A program made the translations under genes and the position numbers. Shown piece after piece: positions 22,310-34,389 of a DNA stretch of 64,000 nt. Below the pieces are notes generated by a model. It was not told the DNA's origin. It did not search any database and was given only the letters and a program-made list of their open reading frames with translations. Each line of letters opens with the position of its first letter. The stretch's first letter is position 1. The stretch spans positions 1-64,000 of the forward strand of contig JAUIRK010000985.1 in NCBI GenBank assembly GCA_030549495.1, read 5' to 3'. This DNA is from Nectonema munidae. Its lineage: Eukaryota > Nematomorpha > Nectonematoida > Nectonematidae.

Positions 22310-23200
22310 TTGTTAAGAAGGCTTTGGTTAAAGCAAGACATTGTTGTCGGGTGTGGTCAACATCTTATATCCCTGGACGATGGTGAAGATGTCCACGTCG
22401 TCACAGATTACTATATCCTAAGACTCCATCGCGGATGGATTAGAAATAAATGAGAGGAGGCTTTCTGGTTGACGTGCGTTATGGCCCTTAACGCTTTCAG
22501 GAGAGCCAATAATAACTAGGTCGTCAGCAAATGTTAGAACGTTGAATTTTTATTATATGTTGTATAGTCTACTCCCGACTGTGTTCCAGATCCCCATTTC
22601 CATAACGCAATTAAGAGAAGGCCTGATAGGGGATAACCTTGGTTGTCTCCCTTTTGCCTTCTGAGTACATGCTTTTGATTACCTCTATGGTTCCTATGGA
22701 TACCCCTAGACGCGACATTATATCAAAAAGGATACTATTGTTGATTCTACTAAAATGATTGACCAAGTTTTACTGATGGCCTATATATCTCTTCAAGTTT
22801 CCAAAAATTTGCCTCATACACACTTTGCTATTTTTATTGTAAACCTTTTGCAATTTCTTTTTCTCGGTATGCTCATCATTGCTATTCCCTCCAATGTTTT
22901 TACTACTGGTAGGCGAAGTGTTCCTCTGTGTTTTAGTTTTCGGGATTATTGCTATGAATTCTATGTATCTTCTAGTAAATTTTTGCAGGTTAGTGAATTA
23001 AACCTATCTGCCCAATATGCCTTTTGAAACATCTCTATGTGGTTTGGTATTCCGTAACTTATTCCTATCATTCACATCAGTACTATTGTTTGAGTCAAAC
23101 CTAAAATGAGATGATGCCGCTTGTTTATTATCAAAACAGATACAGCAGATAGAACATTTATACTTTAACTCAGTAAGCGATGTGTGTTTCTGAGATGCAG
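22310..23200 (-). pseudogene. Divergent R2-like LINE fragment with internal deletions
   Basis: From 23172 down: a zinc-finger segment CSIC...SSHFRF like that of the R2 array (CSAC...SSHFRF), then SKVCMRQIFGNLK, matching NKVCMRGIFGE of the array. After a deletion comes RT sequence near 22.75-22.66 kb (NSILFDIMSRLGVSIGTIEVI), matching ILFDVMSRLGIAGSTIEVI. Remnants of the YADD area (RPSYYW) and of the post-RT segment (GYKMLTTPDNNV) follow. Stops and frameshifts are frequent. It is an older relative of the elements at 32.8-57.6 kb. Confidence 0.75.
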
Positions 23201-23204
23201 TAGA

Positions 23205-24452
23205 GCGGTTATATGAATGAATTTTGAATGACATTCTCACTCCAAGTGACTTATAATTTTGAAGTAGTTCTGCAACAATATTTTTGTAATCTGTGCTACG
23301 ATTGTTACCAAGGAAGTTTTCGGTAAGGGATTTGATGAATTCCATGCTTTTTTTCTTTGTCATTCATACACATTTCAAATCTTTTATCCTTCATAAGTTC
23401 TCTTATCCCTGGACCATCAAAAATTCCTGCCTTTATCTTGGCGTTACTTCAATAGGGAATTTTTTCCTAAGAAATACGAAAGATTCGCTTTCATCACCTA
23501 AGGCTTTGACAAAGTTTTTCATGAGTCCCAGTTTGATATGTAGAGAAGGTAGCAAAATTTTGTCTGCCGGAACAATAGGGTTGGATATAACATTATGACT
23601 CCCCTTCTTGAATTCTATCCTTGGTGACCATTCTTTCTTAACATAATGTAAAGAGTCAGCTCTGCTATCCCAGAGACATAAAAAGCATGAGAACTTTGTA
23701 TATCCTCCTTACAATCCCATTAATATACCCACAATCTTAAAACAAAATATAAATATATAATTTTGTTAAAAAAAATTTTTTACCTTTAAATCTCCACAAA
23801 TCAGCCACTGATGCTCTTCATATTTTAAAGCTGAAATAATGCCATTTATGTCCTCAAAGTTTTCTTTGATGCTCACTGAATGTGCAAGAGGAAAAACTAT
23901 TTCCGATGTTTAGCAAAACCGCTTTGAAACTCTTAAGAGAAGAATCTAGGAACAATCTCCAATCTTTTGAATTGTATTTCACTCCTAAATTTTGAATAAG
24001 TTTTTCTACGTTTGTGCAATACACAAATGAGTTGCTGTTGTAGGCAAAAAATTCTCTAAACTCTTTTTCTCTCTCTCTGAACCAAGCAAATTTAGTTTCC
24101 GTAGCCAACAAATTATTTTCTTTTAATCTGGATCTCAATATTTGAGCAAATTCTTTGGAGAGAGCTAAATCTCTGACCAAGTCATTCAGCTTTGCTTGAC
24201 TCATAAGAACAGGATTGGAATTCTCAGAATCACAAGTAAAAGACTTGTCTGAGCATTTTCTCAAGCTTTCAACACATGTTCGACAGCTGATATGAGATGC
24301 AAATGCCTTATCCTGGTCACCCAGCTTAACACAAAATATGCATGATAGGATTTTTTAACAGACTTTGTAATTTTTGACACTTGGTCTGGAAAAGTTACTT
24401 TTCCGCAAATATAACAGAACCGGTTTGGATTGTTTAGACACTTTCTATTCAT
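23205..24452 (-). pseudogene. Decayed member of a repetitive arthropod gene family (zinc-finger N-terminus), with one short intron
   Basis: Reading down from 24452: RFCYICGKVTFPDQ, KSYHAYF, then after a frameshift KLNDLVRDLALSKEFAQIL, SRLKENNL, YNSKDWRLFLDSS, LKYEEHQWLICGDLK, then GYTKFSCFLCLWDSR, LHIKLGLMKNFVKALG, RIKAGIFDGPGIREL and NYKSLGVRMSFKIH. From memory this order matches a protein family found in many copies in arthropod genomes, function unknown. At 23736-23783 there is a 48-bp GT...AG intron between GDLK and the next exon. At least three frameshifts are present. The tail is replaced by R2-like sequence below about 23205. Confidence 0.7.
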
Positions 24453-25180
24453 TTATATTTAATTCTAAAACAAAAATAATGTTATTATTTCACAAAAAAG
24501 CTAAAAAAAACAATATTTTAAAATAGCTAAAACAAAAAAACAAAAAAAACTAATAAATTATAAATCATTGAATTACGAAAAAAGTAGAGCTAATCAAACC
24601 AAATGAGTTACATATTCGAAATCAGCATCAAAATTTGACCCTGTATTTGTATAGAAAACTCTGACAACAAATTTGATGCAGACCAGTGTAATGATTTTCA
24701 ACGAGCACACGATATAGTTTAGGACTCGGTTCAAACCACAGGACTCGACTTTTCAGTTAATAAATATAACTGATAGGAAATCTTGATCTCGGCCTCTTTA
24801 TGGATTAAATAAGCTAGGTTTATATAACCTTAGAACCAATTTAATGGATGATGATTTCTATAGATACCTAGGCTTACATAATCGTCTGTTTTACAACCCT
24901 AATCCTGTGAAAGATTTCGTTCAAAATCCAATTTCGAAACTGAACATAATTAAAAATTCTAATTTAGCGCCTTGACAGAAATTAGATTCTATCAAATTCT
25001 TTATTATCCTTATTTTTCTTCATATTTCGTTGTTGCTTCAATAAATGCTTAGAAGATTCATTCAGAACAGCTTTGTTGAAAACCCTGAGGAACATCACAC
25101 GTGTGAACCAGACCGTAACTTCCTATTTTTACTTTAGTCCTATTATAAAGGGCGATTTAGGATTTTTTTGAACCGTATCA
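24453..25180. other. Stretch with no recognisable gene
   Basis: I found no coherent frame or family signature on either strand. It is slightly less AT-rich than the flanks between 24.65 and 25.1 kb but shows no repeats I could match elsewhere in the window. Confidence 0.5.
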
Positions 25181-25705
25181 TTATATAGATATTTTGACCG
25201 TAGTTAAATCCTTTAGATGTTTTCTTCTAGTTGACGCTCTATCAGATAGAGCCTTGTTTTCTTTGTTTTTCTCGTAACTTCTATTAATTGAGAGCATTCT
25301 ACTAAAGAGATTTATCACGTTTTGCAAATGGCCTACATATTTCTTCAAGTTTCCAAAAATTTTCCTCATACTGGACTTTTGCAATTTTCTTTTCTTGCTA
25401 TTCTCATCATTGCTATTCCCTCCAATGTTTTTACTACTGGTAGGCGAAGTGTTCCTCTGTGTTTTAGTTTTCGGGATTATTGCTATGAATTCTATGTATC
25501 TTCTAGTAAATTTTTGCAGGTTAGTGAATTAAATCTATCTGCCCAATATGCCTTTTGAAACATCTCTATGTGGTTTGGTATTCCGTAACTTATTCCTATT
25601 ATTCACATCAGTACTATTGTTTGAGTGAAACCTAAAATGAGATGATGCCGCTTGTTTATTACCAAAACAGATACTGCAGATAGAACATTTATACTTTAAC
25701 TCAGC
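25181..25705 (-). pseudogene. Second divergent R2-like 5'-ORF fragment, near-duplicate of 22.78-23.17 kb
   Basis: About 380 bp (25322-25703) repeats 22780-23172 at roughly 90 percent or better by eye, with a small internal deletion. Read on the minus strand it gives CSICSICF...SSHFRF, an in-frame stop pair, FTNLQKFTRRYIEFIAIIPK, then SMRKIFGNLKKYVGHLQNV, and runs on further than the first copy to 25181. It is the region between the zinc fingers and the RT of an R2-like element. No RT follows. Confidence 0.65.
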
Positions 25706-25843
25706 AAATCATAGCAGAGGTTGTGGGACTAGTAGAAATATTGCACTGATTCGATATCTGACTAGCACTGTGACTAGAAATATTGCGCTGGGTTTTTTCG
25801 ATGCTCACGTGTGATACATCTCCATTGCACTGAGAGAATTTAG

Positions 25844-28253
25844 GGTTTGCGGACAAAAGAGGCACAAAATTTTAATAAGATTAACTACATCATACCTCGT
25901 TGCAGCAAATGCACAATAAAATATATAATGATGAAGAAGCACAAGACACTCGTGATTGCAAACAGATGTATTTCATGTATAACTTTTCAAGTCAATATAG
26001 TTGGTATACTAAATGATAAGAGTTAAAATACTAACTCAAAATTACTTACTTCGTGAAAGCTTATCGTCAAGTTTTCGAACCAGTTTCTTTATTTAAAAAT
26101 AATATGAGAAAAGTGAAATTAAAATGAAAAAACTAAAATTATTTTATTGATTGGACAAAATGAAATCAATTGTAAATCTATAACTACAATCATTCAACTT
26201 TTCAAAGTTAATATCTTCTTCATTATTTCCCATAACTTCAATTTTTGACTTTGAAATATAAAATTCAACTTGTAAAAAGTTTAAAATATTTGAAGATTGA
26301 TGAAAATCTTCATATATTTTTTCTAGTGCTTTTTTATTGTGATTGAAATGTTTTTCGGAATATTTTCTGTAACGTCTTTCTTCTATGAAGTTCATGTCTT
26401 TTTGGAATTTTAGCTCCTCTTTACGAAAAAATTCTATAACTTCCCAAACTGAAGGTTGTTCCAAGGGGAGAGAACTCTCAATCTAAGATATTCAACATAA
26501 TTTTGAAAATCCTTGTAAATATATGAAAGTATACCCGTTATGCCAACCTTCACAATGATTGTTGGTCCTGTTCTCCCCTTTTATATACATTCCAATAAGA
26601 TGGTGAATATATTCTAAACCAAGTATTTTCAAAGTAGTCATAAAATTTTCCTAAAGAAAACACTTCTTTTGTTGTCTGCTTTAGTCTTTGGTAAACTATG
26701 TTAACGTAGAAAAATACATTAGGATTTTCAACTTGAATTAATATGATTCTTTACCTTATTTATTGGAAGAAATGCAATTCCCATTAACAACTTTATAGTG
26801 TATCTGAAGCTTTTATTATTTTCATACAATGATTTAAATCCTAGGTGGACAATGTTTTTATAAATTGCTTGTGTGAATGAAAATAACAACCTCTGTAGGT
26901 TGAAAAAGAGTACACCTAAAAAATAATTTTCTAATATATTTAAATAAAAAAATAAAATTACTTTTTTGGAGGCATTGATGATTGCCTTTTCAAAATCTCC
27001 ATTAATATATTTCAAATTATTAATGCCTTCATTTTTCAATGTTTCAAAAACTTCGCTACAAAGTTTCACACATTTATAAATATTTCAATTATAATTTTTA
27101 ACTTACATGTATGACTTTTCTAGTTTATCAGGTAACAGACTATAGAGGACAGGAATAAAAACATTCTTATGTATGATATGAACTGTAAAGATTTGAGCAA
27201 ATATCTTAGGACATTTTTTGAAAGTCCCGTCTATAAAAACTTCATCAATGTTAGCGTTTCCCAAACAATATCTGAAAACGATAAAAATTGTTGTACCTTA
27301 CTTCAAAACAGGTCCCGCGAAAATTAGTATTCTTTTTTGACCAGTTGTCTCATCTTTTTTCAAAAAATTCTCTCGATTTAATAACTTATAATCAGAAGGA
27401 ATTTCAAAACTAATATTTCTTGGAGGGTTAGTTCTCTTTCTGTTTTTTCTGATAAATCTTTTCATTGTCTCCGGTTTTGGAAAGGCATCCCTTTGCATCT
27501 GATCAATATCACTTATATAGTCACTTTAAAATAAAGAAGACAAACTGTAGTATCAATGTTGATTTGTTTAAATTTACCTATAGATTTTACAAGTAGGTGT
27601 GAAGGTGCTACTGTTGACAACACTCTTAAGCCTTTTCAAGCTTAACTTCTTTACTGATGTTGAAATATCATGATTATGTGGCAAAATATATGTGATATTA
27701 AGAAAATATATTTTATGTGTAAAATATGCTGTCGAAGTTTGAAAAGCTTAAGTTTAACCTTTGCAGCTGCGACTTCTATGTAGGCTACATATGAATCTTT
27801 TGCACTTTTTTGCCACTGAAAAAAAAATTTTTAAAACTGTAAAAATATTATGAATACTTTTATGAAAAATATTATGAAATATTATACACTAGCACTTTTT
27901 TGCTAGTGAAAAAAAATTTTTAAAACTGTAAAAATTTTTAAAACTATAAAAATATTATGAATACTTACTACTCCCTTTTTCATAATATGAAAAACCATCA
28001 ATGAAAACCATTGTTAAAGAAGTTCTGTGATTTAGACAAACAATACGTTTTATAACTGTGAATGTAATCTATCCTAACTAAGCAAAACTTCCTGCCTAAG
28101 AAAGAAATGTAGTTTATATTAAGGATTATCTGGCATATGTTTCTTATTTGCCTAGGGCTTCATCATTATTGCATGTTTTCATTGTGCATTTGCTGCAACG
28201 AGGTATGATGTAGTTAATCCGATTGAAATTTTGTGCCTCTTTTGTCCGCCAAC
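25844..28253 (-). mobile_element. MULE DNA transposon with about 90-bp TIRs
   Basis: The left end (25844 onward) and the inverted right end share GCGGACAAAAGAGGCACAAA and then ACTACATCATACCTCGTTGC over roughly 90 bp. Both are flanked by the 10-bp direct repeat GAGAATTTAG (25834-25843 and 28254-28263), within the 8-11 bp range of MULEs. The interior encodes a MULE-type transposase on the minus strand. Length is 2410 bp. Confidence 0.87.
26144..27540 (-). pseudogene. MULE transposase with short introns, frameshifted
   Basis: In order on the minus strand: KETMKR...RTNPPRN and RILIFAG (27498-27298); then about 27270-27110 NIDEVFIDGTFKKCPKIFAQ with the first catalytic Asp and SLLPDKLEKSY; 27069-26728 NLKYINGDFEKAIINASKK with the second Asp, then FTQAIYKNIV after a C-x2-H-like segment; about 26690-26560 YFENTWFR and the EGWH motif (last catalytic Glu); and 26464-26144 the C-terminal helical region. 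Putative introns of about 47-51 bp with GTAAGT/AG-type ends separate the pieces near 27.07-27.11 and 26.90-26.94 kb. A longer gap lies near 26.7 kb. At least one frameshift disrupts the C-x2-H area. It would catalyse cut-and-paste transposition of the surrounding element. Confidence 0.8.
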
Positions 28254-28263
28254 GAGAATTTAG

Positions 28264-29320
28264 TATGTTCGTTTAGTGTATTAGAGTGAGTTTGTATAAG
28301 TATACTAGGAATAATCTGACAGTCTTTATCATAGAAAAGGCGTTTTCAGTGTCACCAATTAGTATTACATCATTATGTCTCTCCTCAATCATACGTTCTA
28401 TGGGGGGCTGCGATGTATTAAAATTACTAAGTAAAGAAGGCACCTCTTGAGAATCAGTATTATCGTTAGAAGACTCAAATAGCTTCATCTATAGCAGATT
28501 GATTAACTATATTACTAGAACATGAATTGGATTCCTCTTTAAGAAATGTTGTGTTGGAGTGAGTATTCTCAGAAAATGCATACTTAGACTTACTCTTGGG
28601 TGCCTGTACCTAATATGTGTTTGGAGGCCAAAAAAACTTCAGAAACTACTACTGCAATGATGACAACTAACTCTTAGCTTTTTTGTTGTGACCGATAAAA
28701 CATTATGGCGAGCCTTTCTAAAATTAGAATTTAAGGTACTTAGACTGGACCCCTCGGTGCTGCATTCTCTACACAAGAATATGAAAGAAATTTACCCGTG
28801 ATACTTTGTGTAGGGCGTTTTTAGATCATTATGATTAACATATATATTGGACTTGCACAGAGCAAACGTGCACCTAAAGGATGAATCTAGGGAAACTCCT
28901 AGTTTTATGACTATTGTTAGTTGTGTTCGTTATGGCAGAATTTTAGTAGAGTTAGTAAATGAGATTATATAAGAGAAAAGAAAAAAAAGATTAAGTAGTC
29001 CGAACCCTAGCTATAGGATTTCTCACGAGTAGTAGAAAAAAATCCTATTTACAAAATATTTACAGTAAGTATAATATATATACAAAATTATCAGTGATTT
29101 CGTCAAAGATTTAAATTGTCATCAAAGCTAAATTCTTCATTGAAAAATAGTCGAGCTTAATTGCAGTTTCCTTAATTATCTATTGGCTTGTTTTTTAATC
29201 ATTTGTGCTATCAAATTTTGTATCAATGCCTTTCAGTTTTGAAACAAGGCCAGTGTGACACCAACAGTTTAAAATAGTCGATTTTTTGATGTATCGATAA
29301 CATCAACCATCGTTATATTA
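28264..29320. other. Unassigned stretch with one possible exon relic
   Basis: On the minus strand 28610-28273 gives a Ser/Asn-rich reading (YAFSENTHSNTTFLKEES, then MKLFESSNDNTDSQEVPS after a frameshift), bounded on its 5' side by a TTAG acceptor-like site. I do not recognise it. The rest shows no gene. Confidence 0.35.
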
Positions 29321-29329
29321 TAATGATTA

Positions 29330-30130
29330 TTTGCTTTAACAGTCTTTGTTTCTAGTTTGCTTTAGTTTTGAATTATGCCGTGCTCCAAAAATTACAAGAG
29401 GTGCGTGGTTGTAGGAGGCAGAAAATGAGCATCTATGTTTCTTAGGTTATTTTTGAAGCATGTGTGTTTGGAAACTTTCCCGTTTGTTTTTGGAAAAATA
29501 AGAGAACGCAGTTTTTCGTTTCCATCAGAATTACAAGCTAATGCTACCGTCTTGACACCTTTCGGAAAATTTTTTGTTGTAAGAGATTTATTAGGTAGCT
29601 GAAAAAATAAACTTGTTTCATCCATATTGAAGTATTTTAGGCTTGAATTGTTTATTTTTTTCTTTAGCTTGTTACTAACGATTATTAGCAAGTTCTTGGT
29701 TAATTCCAGCACTTTTTCCACAAACATTTGAGACTATTGAATATCTGTTTGAATCTATAAAGCCATTCATTTGAATAAGTAAAATTTTCGATGACAATTT
29801 TTGGCCAAGTTGCTTTGCTTGGTTTCTTAATAGCATCTGTTACAACACAATTATTACTCCGAATATTTGTAAACCACAAAAATAGAGCTTCTGAATCTAT
29901 ATGTTTTGCTGTTTTCTGACGTTTTTAGTTGAAAATTTGAGTAGATTTGAAATTGTTTTTCTTCTGAATAATATCGGCTATATTTCCTTTAAAATATCTC
30001 CCCATAAATTACTAAAATAATCTGCAACTTTTTTTGACTTTCTTTCGAATGCTGTTCATCATAATTAACAACTTGTTTTTGTTCTACTGTAAGATTTAAG
30101 CTTTTGCTGTTACATGAAATAGTACTCATA
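29330..30130 (-). pseudogene. pogo/Tigger-like (Tc1/mariner superfamily) transposase remnant
   Basis: At 30.13-29.75 kb, in several frames, sequence resembles the CENP-B-type DNA-binding domain (SLNLTVEQKQ and EALFLWFTNIRSNN). At 29727-29392 the DDE core reads KYFNMDETSLFFQLP with the first Asp, KTVALACNSDGNEKLRSL, and HFLPPTTTHLL. After a stop the sequence continues as LEHGIIQN, where pogo/Tigger proteins have the second acidic motif region. No terminal inverted repeats were found. Element borders are therefore unknown. Confidence 0.75.
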
Positions 30131-30639
30131 TTTTAAACATTTTTATTTTTTATTTAGAGAAAAAAAACATATAACGATAGTGATTACAGTCACAACTAAC
30201 AATAATGCAGAACTCTAGTAAATATATATAGATATGAAAAAATAGGAGAAAAGATCCTCATTAAATTTTGAAAAAATAAAAAAGAAATGATAGGTAGAGT
30301 TAGTTGAATGATAGAATATAAAAAAAACTCCAAAAGCATGTCATTTGAAAATCACAGTAAGTACAAGGCAATCTAAGCACATGTTAACAAAGCATAAAAT
30401 TCTAAGTTAAAAAACACATGAATAATAAAAAAATAAAATCAGTATAAAGTATCTGTGGTAGAAAAAAACATCGAACAGAATAAGAGTTGGAAGAGGCCTG
30501 ATGGGAAATATAAACGAGGTTACAAATTTGGAAAAGGGATATGAGAAGAAATCATGTAAATAACAAAAAAAGAACAAGTATCAAAATTCTAAGGTAATAT
30601 AAGTTAATATATTCAAGGATATTAACGTGTTAGGGAAAA
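30131..30639. other. AT-rich spacer without a gene
   Basis: No frame or motif of note. Part of it may be the 3' UTR of the LINE whose coding part ends near 30640. Confidence 0.5.
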
Positions 30640-32512
30640 CTTTTAGCATTTACGTTTGAAGCTACCAATGTTTTTCAGAACCCTAATACTCAAGGGGAGG
30701 CTATTCCACATTTTAATAGACTTTTTAATGAAAAATTTATTTGTTTTTTGCAAAATTATATCTTACATTTCTTAAATTGTTCTTGTTGCGTAAGTTATAC
30801 TTATGAAACTGATGATTTTCACAGTAGTTAAAATTGATTTCATTTTTTTTAAGTTTTTACACTTATAAACAAAAAGAGATGTTTGCGTTTGTCTAACTTG
30901 CAAGAGATTCCGAATTTTATACAAATTGCGTACATATTCGGTATTCTTATTAAACAAAACTTTCAAAGCCTTATTTTGTTTATTTTGTAATAATGAAATT
31001 TGAGATATGCTAGATGACCAAATAAAATTACAGTAAAGAAGTTCAGAATGGAAAATAGCATAATAAACATTAATTTTAGTTTCGATATCAAGAAGATTTT
31101 TGATTTTGAATAACATACCAAGTGCAATTGAAGTGGCCTAACATTACTGAAATGATTGCAGAAACTAAGATTAGAATCTAAGGTTACTCCTAAATAATTA
31201 TAACTATGCCACTTTTCAAGATAATTTTCACCGATTTTCAAAAAAAAGACTCATTTTTTTATTAAATTAACTGAAAATCATGTATTTACTCTTGGATACA
31301 TTTATATATAGCTCATTTCTGCAACACCAATTATAAAATTCAGAAAGAAACTTATTAATAATGCATTGATCAGAAAATAGGTTTTTACATCGATACAAAA
31401 TAGCACAATCATCATCATAGATATAAAGAGCAAAACCTGAATCTTGAAGAGCAAAAATATCGTTCACATAGAGAATAAATAAAAGAGGGCCGTGAATAAA
31501 GCCTTGAGGTACTCTTTTAGTTAGCTTGGAACATCCAGGCGAGGTGTTGTTAACAAAAGCATATTGTTGACGATTAGAAAGGCAACTTTTCAAAAGTTCT
31601 AAGAATTTGTCCCTAAATCCATATCTGTGTAATTTAACAAGTTAATACTCATAATTAATACAAGCAAACGCTTTAGAAAAGTCTATAAAAATAGCACAAG
31701 ATTCGCAACCATTATCTAAGGTCTCAAGATTAAAATTCACAAAGTTGCTTATAACCAAATCAATAGACAAGCCCTGTCGAAAACCAAACTGTCTGGAATT
31801 GATTTTATTGTACTTATCTAAATACTTTATCATACGGTTAAAAATAATTTTCTCAAAAACTTTATCTATAAAAGGGAGAACACTTATGGGCCCATAGTTA
31901 CTTCGACAACATTTATTACCTGACTTAAAGACAGGTATTACCTTGGCGATTTTCAAACCGATTGGAAAATATTTCTCAGAAAAAAATTTGTTGAAAAGAA
32001 AACAAACATTCTTTGATAAAAAACAGAAATCTCATCAAAAAAAAGGAAATCATCGCAGGGGTAATATTAAAGATGGGAGACTGAACAGACTTAGATTCGT
32101 TGGGAGAAGAAAAAAATTAGAGACATCATTCGAATTTAAAGGGATCAGCTTTTTGCGTTTACTACCAAGTAAATTGTTAATGATTTTCCACGAATCCTTT
32201 GGATTGTTCTTTAAAATTGAAAACTTCGAGCGTTAAAATTCATTTTTCAGAAAAGTTACTTTTTTGTTGTACTTACTTCTCACTGATTTGTACAAATTCC
32301 ATGATTTAAAAGTTCGATTTTTCAAGTATTTATGAAAAAGCATATCTTTGATTTTTTTGATATTTTTAAGTTCAGTCGTATACCATGGGTTGGTTCTATG
32401 ACATGAGAATTCTGAAGAGACTTCTGCTGGAGATTGGGATAAGTTTGCCCTAAAGTGATCTACCAGTTGTCCTATATTCTCTGTAAATTCTAGGTTTCTC
32501 TAAAGATTTTTC
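30640..32512 (-). pseudogene. CR1/L2-like LINE ORF2 fragment
   Basis: From 32512 down: the pre-RT region (NPWYTTELKNIKKIKD, KNNPKDSWKIINNLLG), then KYFPIGLKIAKVIPVFKSG, GFRQGLSIDLVIS, IFIDFSKAFACINYEY with the RT Asp, RVPQGFIHGPLLFILYVNDI, a YDDD box in place of YADD, YNYLGVTLDSNLSFCNHF, and the C-terminal domain to about 30640. Frames change at least five times. This is a relative of the 18.66-19.88 kb copy and is longer at its 5' side. It abuts R2-like sequence at about 32513. Confidence 0.82.
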
Positions 32513-32800
32513 TAATACGTCTTTCTATTCTTATAATATCTCTGCACCTGACTCTTATTCGAGTGAGTCTTTGCCCGGTTCCTATTTAATTGATAGAAAT
32601 GTGAGTTACTCCTATTTTCATACCTGTTGTTTTCCCATTTGGTTCAGCCTTTTTGATGGAGTCTGTGAAGACAATAAGTGCGCTCGATTTCGCTCGCCGA
32701 ATTCGTTCTATCAAACTCCTGTTTCCAATCCTTACCTATGGGGTTATTTATTGGAGTTTCTGAGTATCTATGGTGTTGGGCACTGAAGGTATGACAGGGA
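32513..32800 (-). pseudogene. Divergent R2-like 5'-ORF fragment next to the array
   Basis: The minus-strand reading NNPIGKDWKQEFDRTNSASE aligns with NNPIPINWKSEFDRTPTQEE of array copy 1. Further down it gives LNRNRAKTHSN and VQRYYKNRK, parallel to VNRNRTVRIPN and TQKFYYRNKK. So this is the region between zinc fingers and RT of a related but older element, lying just beyond the 3' end of copy 1. It ends where the LINE begins. Confidence 0.6.
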
Positions 32801-33177
32801 TACGTGAGCAAACTATTTATTGAATCTACCGAAGGAGAGGCGAGTTTGCCGAAGAATCGGAAGAAGGAGAAGCGAGTTTGCCGAAGAAGAAGCGAAGAAA
32901 AATTTGTGTAAGAAGACGGAATAAATTTGCAGAAGAGGGGTTTGTTGGAGAGAATGTGAATTGATAAAGAGACTCAAAAAAGTTGCAAGACGGAAAGAAT
33001 CCAAATAAGGGAACAGATTTATTAATAAAACATGCAGCAGATAAAATATAAGGTACGGTTCAGAGTGTAAAAAAAAGGCTATCAGCATAGTATGACAATC
33101 TAATACATAAATATGGAACAAAGAAGTGTGAAGTGTAAACATATATTAATAATCGTGGTATATACGACGGGTACTTT

Positions 33178-34381
33178 GCGAGATTATCTTTTCCTCTCAG
33201 CCGCCATTTCAAGAGAATCCGCTCCATTCTCGTAAGGGGAAACTATATCAACGATCGTAATCTCCCTATCCTTTATCACGTAGAGGTCGGGTCTAAGGGA
33301 GCCAGTATAATCCGGTGGGGATTGATAATATCTGGGCTCCTTTGTCCGACTTCACTAGCCTATTCTGAATGTCATTGTGCCTCTGCTTGATGGATTCCAT
33401 CACACTCTTACAATGATTGAAGATGTGGGCTTGTGATTTCCTGTGAAATCCACATCTGCAAGATTGCACCATTGCTCGAGTGCTCTGGAAAGTTCTTGTT
33501 GGTAGCATGTTCAGGTAGGCCCTAAAGAAGAACTTGAAGTCCTTGAATCCAAAGTTCAGCCCTGAAAACAGAAAATTCTTCGGCGTCCTATTCCCGGCTT
33601 GTATCGCCTTCGCCGTCTGTGCCTGTAGATGCAGCTCGGTAAACTTATCTTTGTGTACTAGGGCGCTCACGCTCCTTAAGACTCTCACAATAGATCGACG
33701 ATTGACCTCGGGAACGCTTTCATGGAAGGGTTCTATCCCGGTCGCTCGCCGTCTAGCGGTAAGTCTCTTGGAGGCGTGTCGCACTCTACTCCACAGATCC
33801 GCCACCTGGTTGGAGAAACGGACCTCAAACAGCTCCTGATGGGTGTCACCACTCAAAAAGTTGCAGAGGGTCCCTACGTCTGGTTCATGTCCAATCCTAG
33901 CTGGGGTGGACTCTGCTAAGAAAGCTTGGGCTAAGACCGAGACATTGTCATCGGGCGACATTAGCATTTTATATCCCTGGACGATCGCGAAGATATCCAC
34001 GTCGTCACAGGGGTCACTGAACCCTAGCCCTCCATCCCGGATCGATGAGAAGTAGAAGTGGGAGGAGGCAGTATGATTTACATGCGTCACGGCTCTTAGT
34101 CTTTTGAGGAGAGTGGATCTGAATGTGGCTATAGTACCCTTCGGAACCAGTGCCGACCTGAATAGGTACTGGAAGAGTGGCATTATGAATGTCCTGATGG
34201 CGTCAAGTTTTTGCCAGGGTGCCAATTCAGATGACTTTATACGCTCCAGCTTGGATTTGGCAAAAGAGACTAGTTCACTCGCTGTGTCCGCTTTGAAGAA
34301 GAGGTTATGCGGTATCCCTAGGTATTTGTAGTAGGAACTATGTGATATGGGCGTAATCAGTTCTCCATCTATGAAACATTC
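33178..34381 (-). pseudogene. R2-like copy 1: thumb, CCHC and endonuclease region
   Basis: The segment continues the RT after the hAT target site: ECFIDGELITPIS, SYYKYLGIPHN, then the long post-RT region and the CCHC motif CRCGFHRKSQAHIFNHC, as in R2 proteins. The endonuclease should follow. Here a 5-bp deletion near 33331 (compare copies 2-4) shifts the frame before RPD, so the frame ends SIPTGLYWLP and the nuclease is not read. Copies 1 and 4 share a two-codon-shorter loop and several substitutions absent from copies 2 and 3. Confidence 0.85.
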
Positions 34382-34389
34382 CCATAGCA

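Noticed and set aside
21834-22386. Cys/Phe/Leu-rich plus-strand frames resembling membrane proteins
   Set aside because: They are antisense to the RT-RNase H fragment. The hydrophobic look comes from reading A-rich coding sequence backwards.
23293-23598. Plus-strand 101-codon open frame as a small gene
   Set aside because: It is antisense to the recognisable gene-family relic.
32571-32786. Plus-strand 71-codon open frame at 32.6-32.8 kb as a host exon
   Set aside because: The opposite strand reads as the pre-RT region of an R2-like element (EFDRT, LNRNR), which explains the less AT-rich composition.
33534-34331. Many plus-strand open frames repeated over all four R2-like copies
   Set aside because: They lie antisense to the R2 coding sequence and are shadows of it. 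They recur only because the elements recur.
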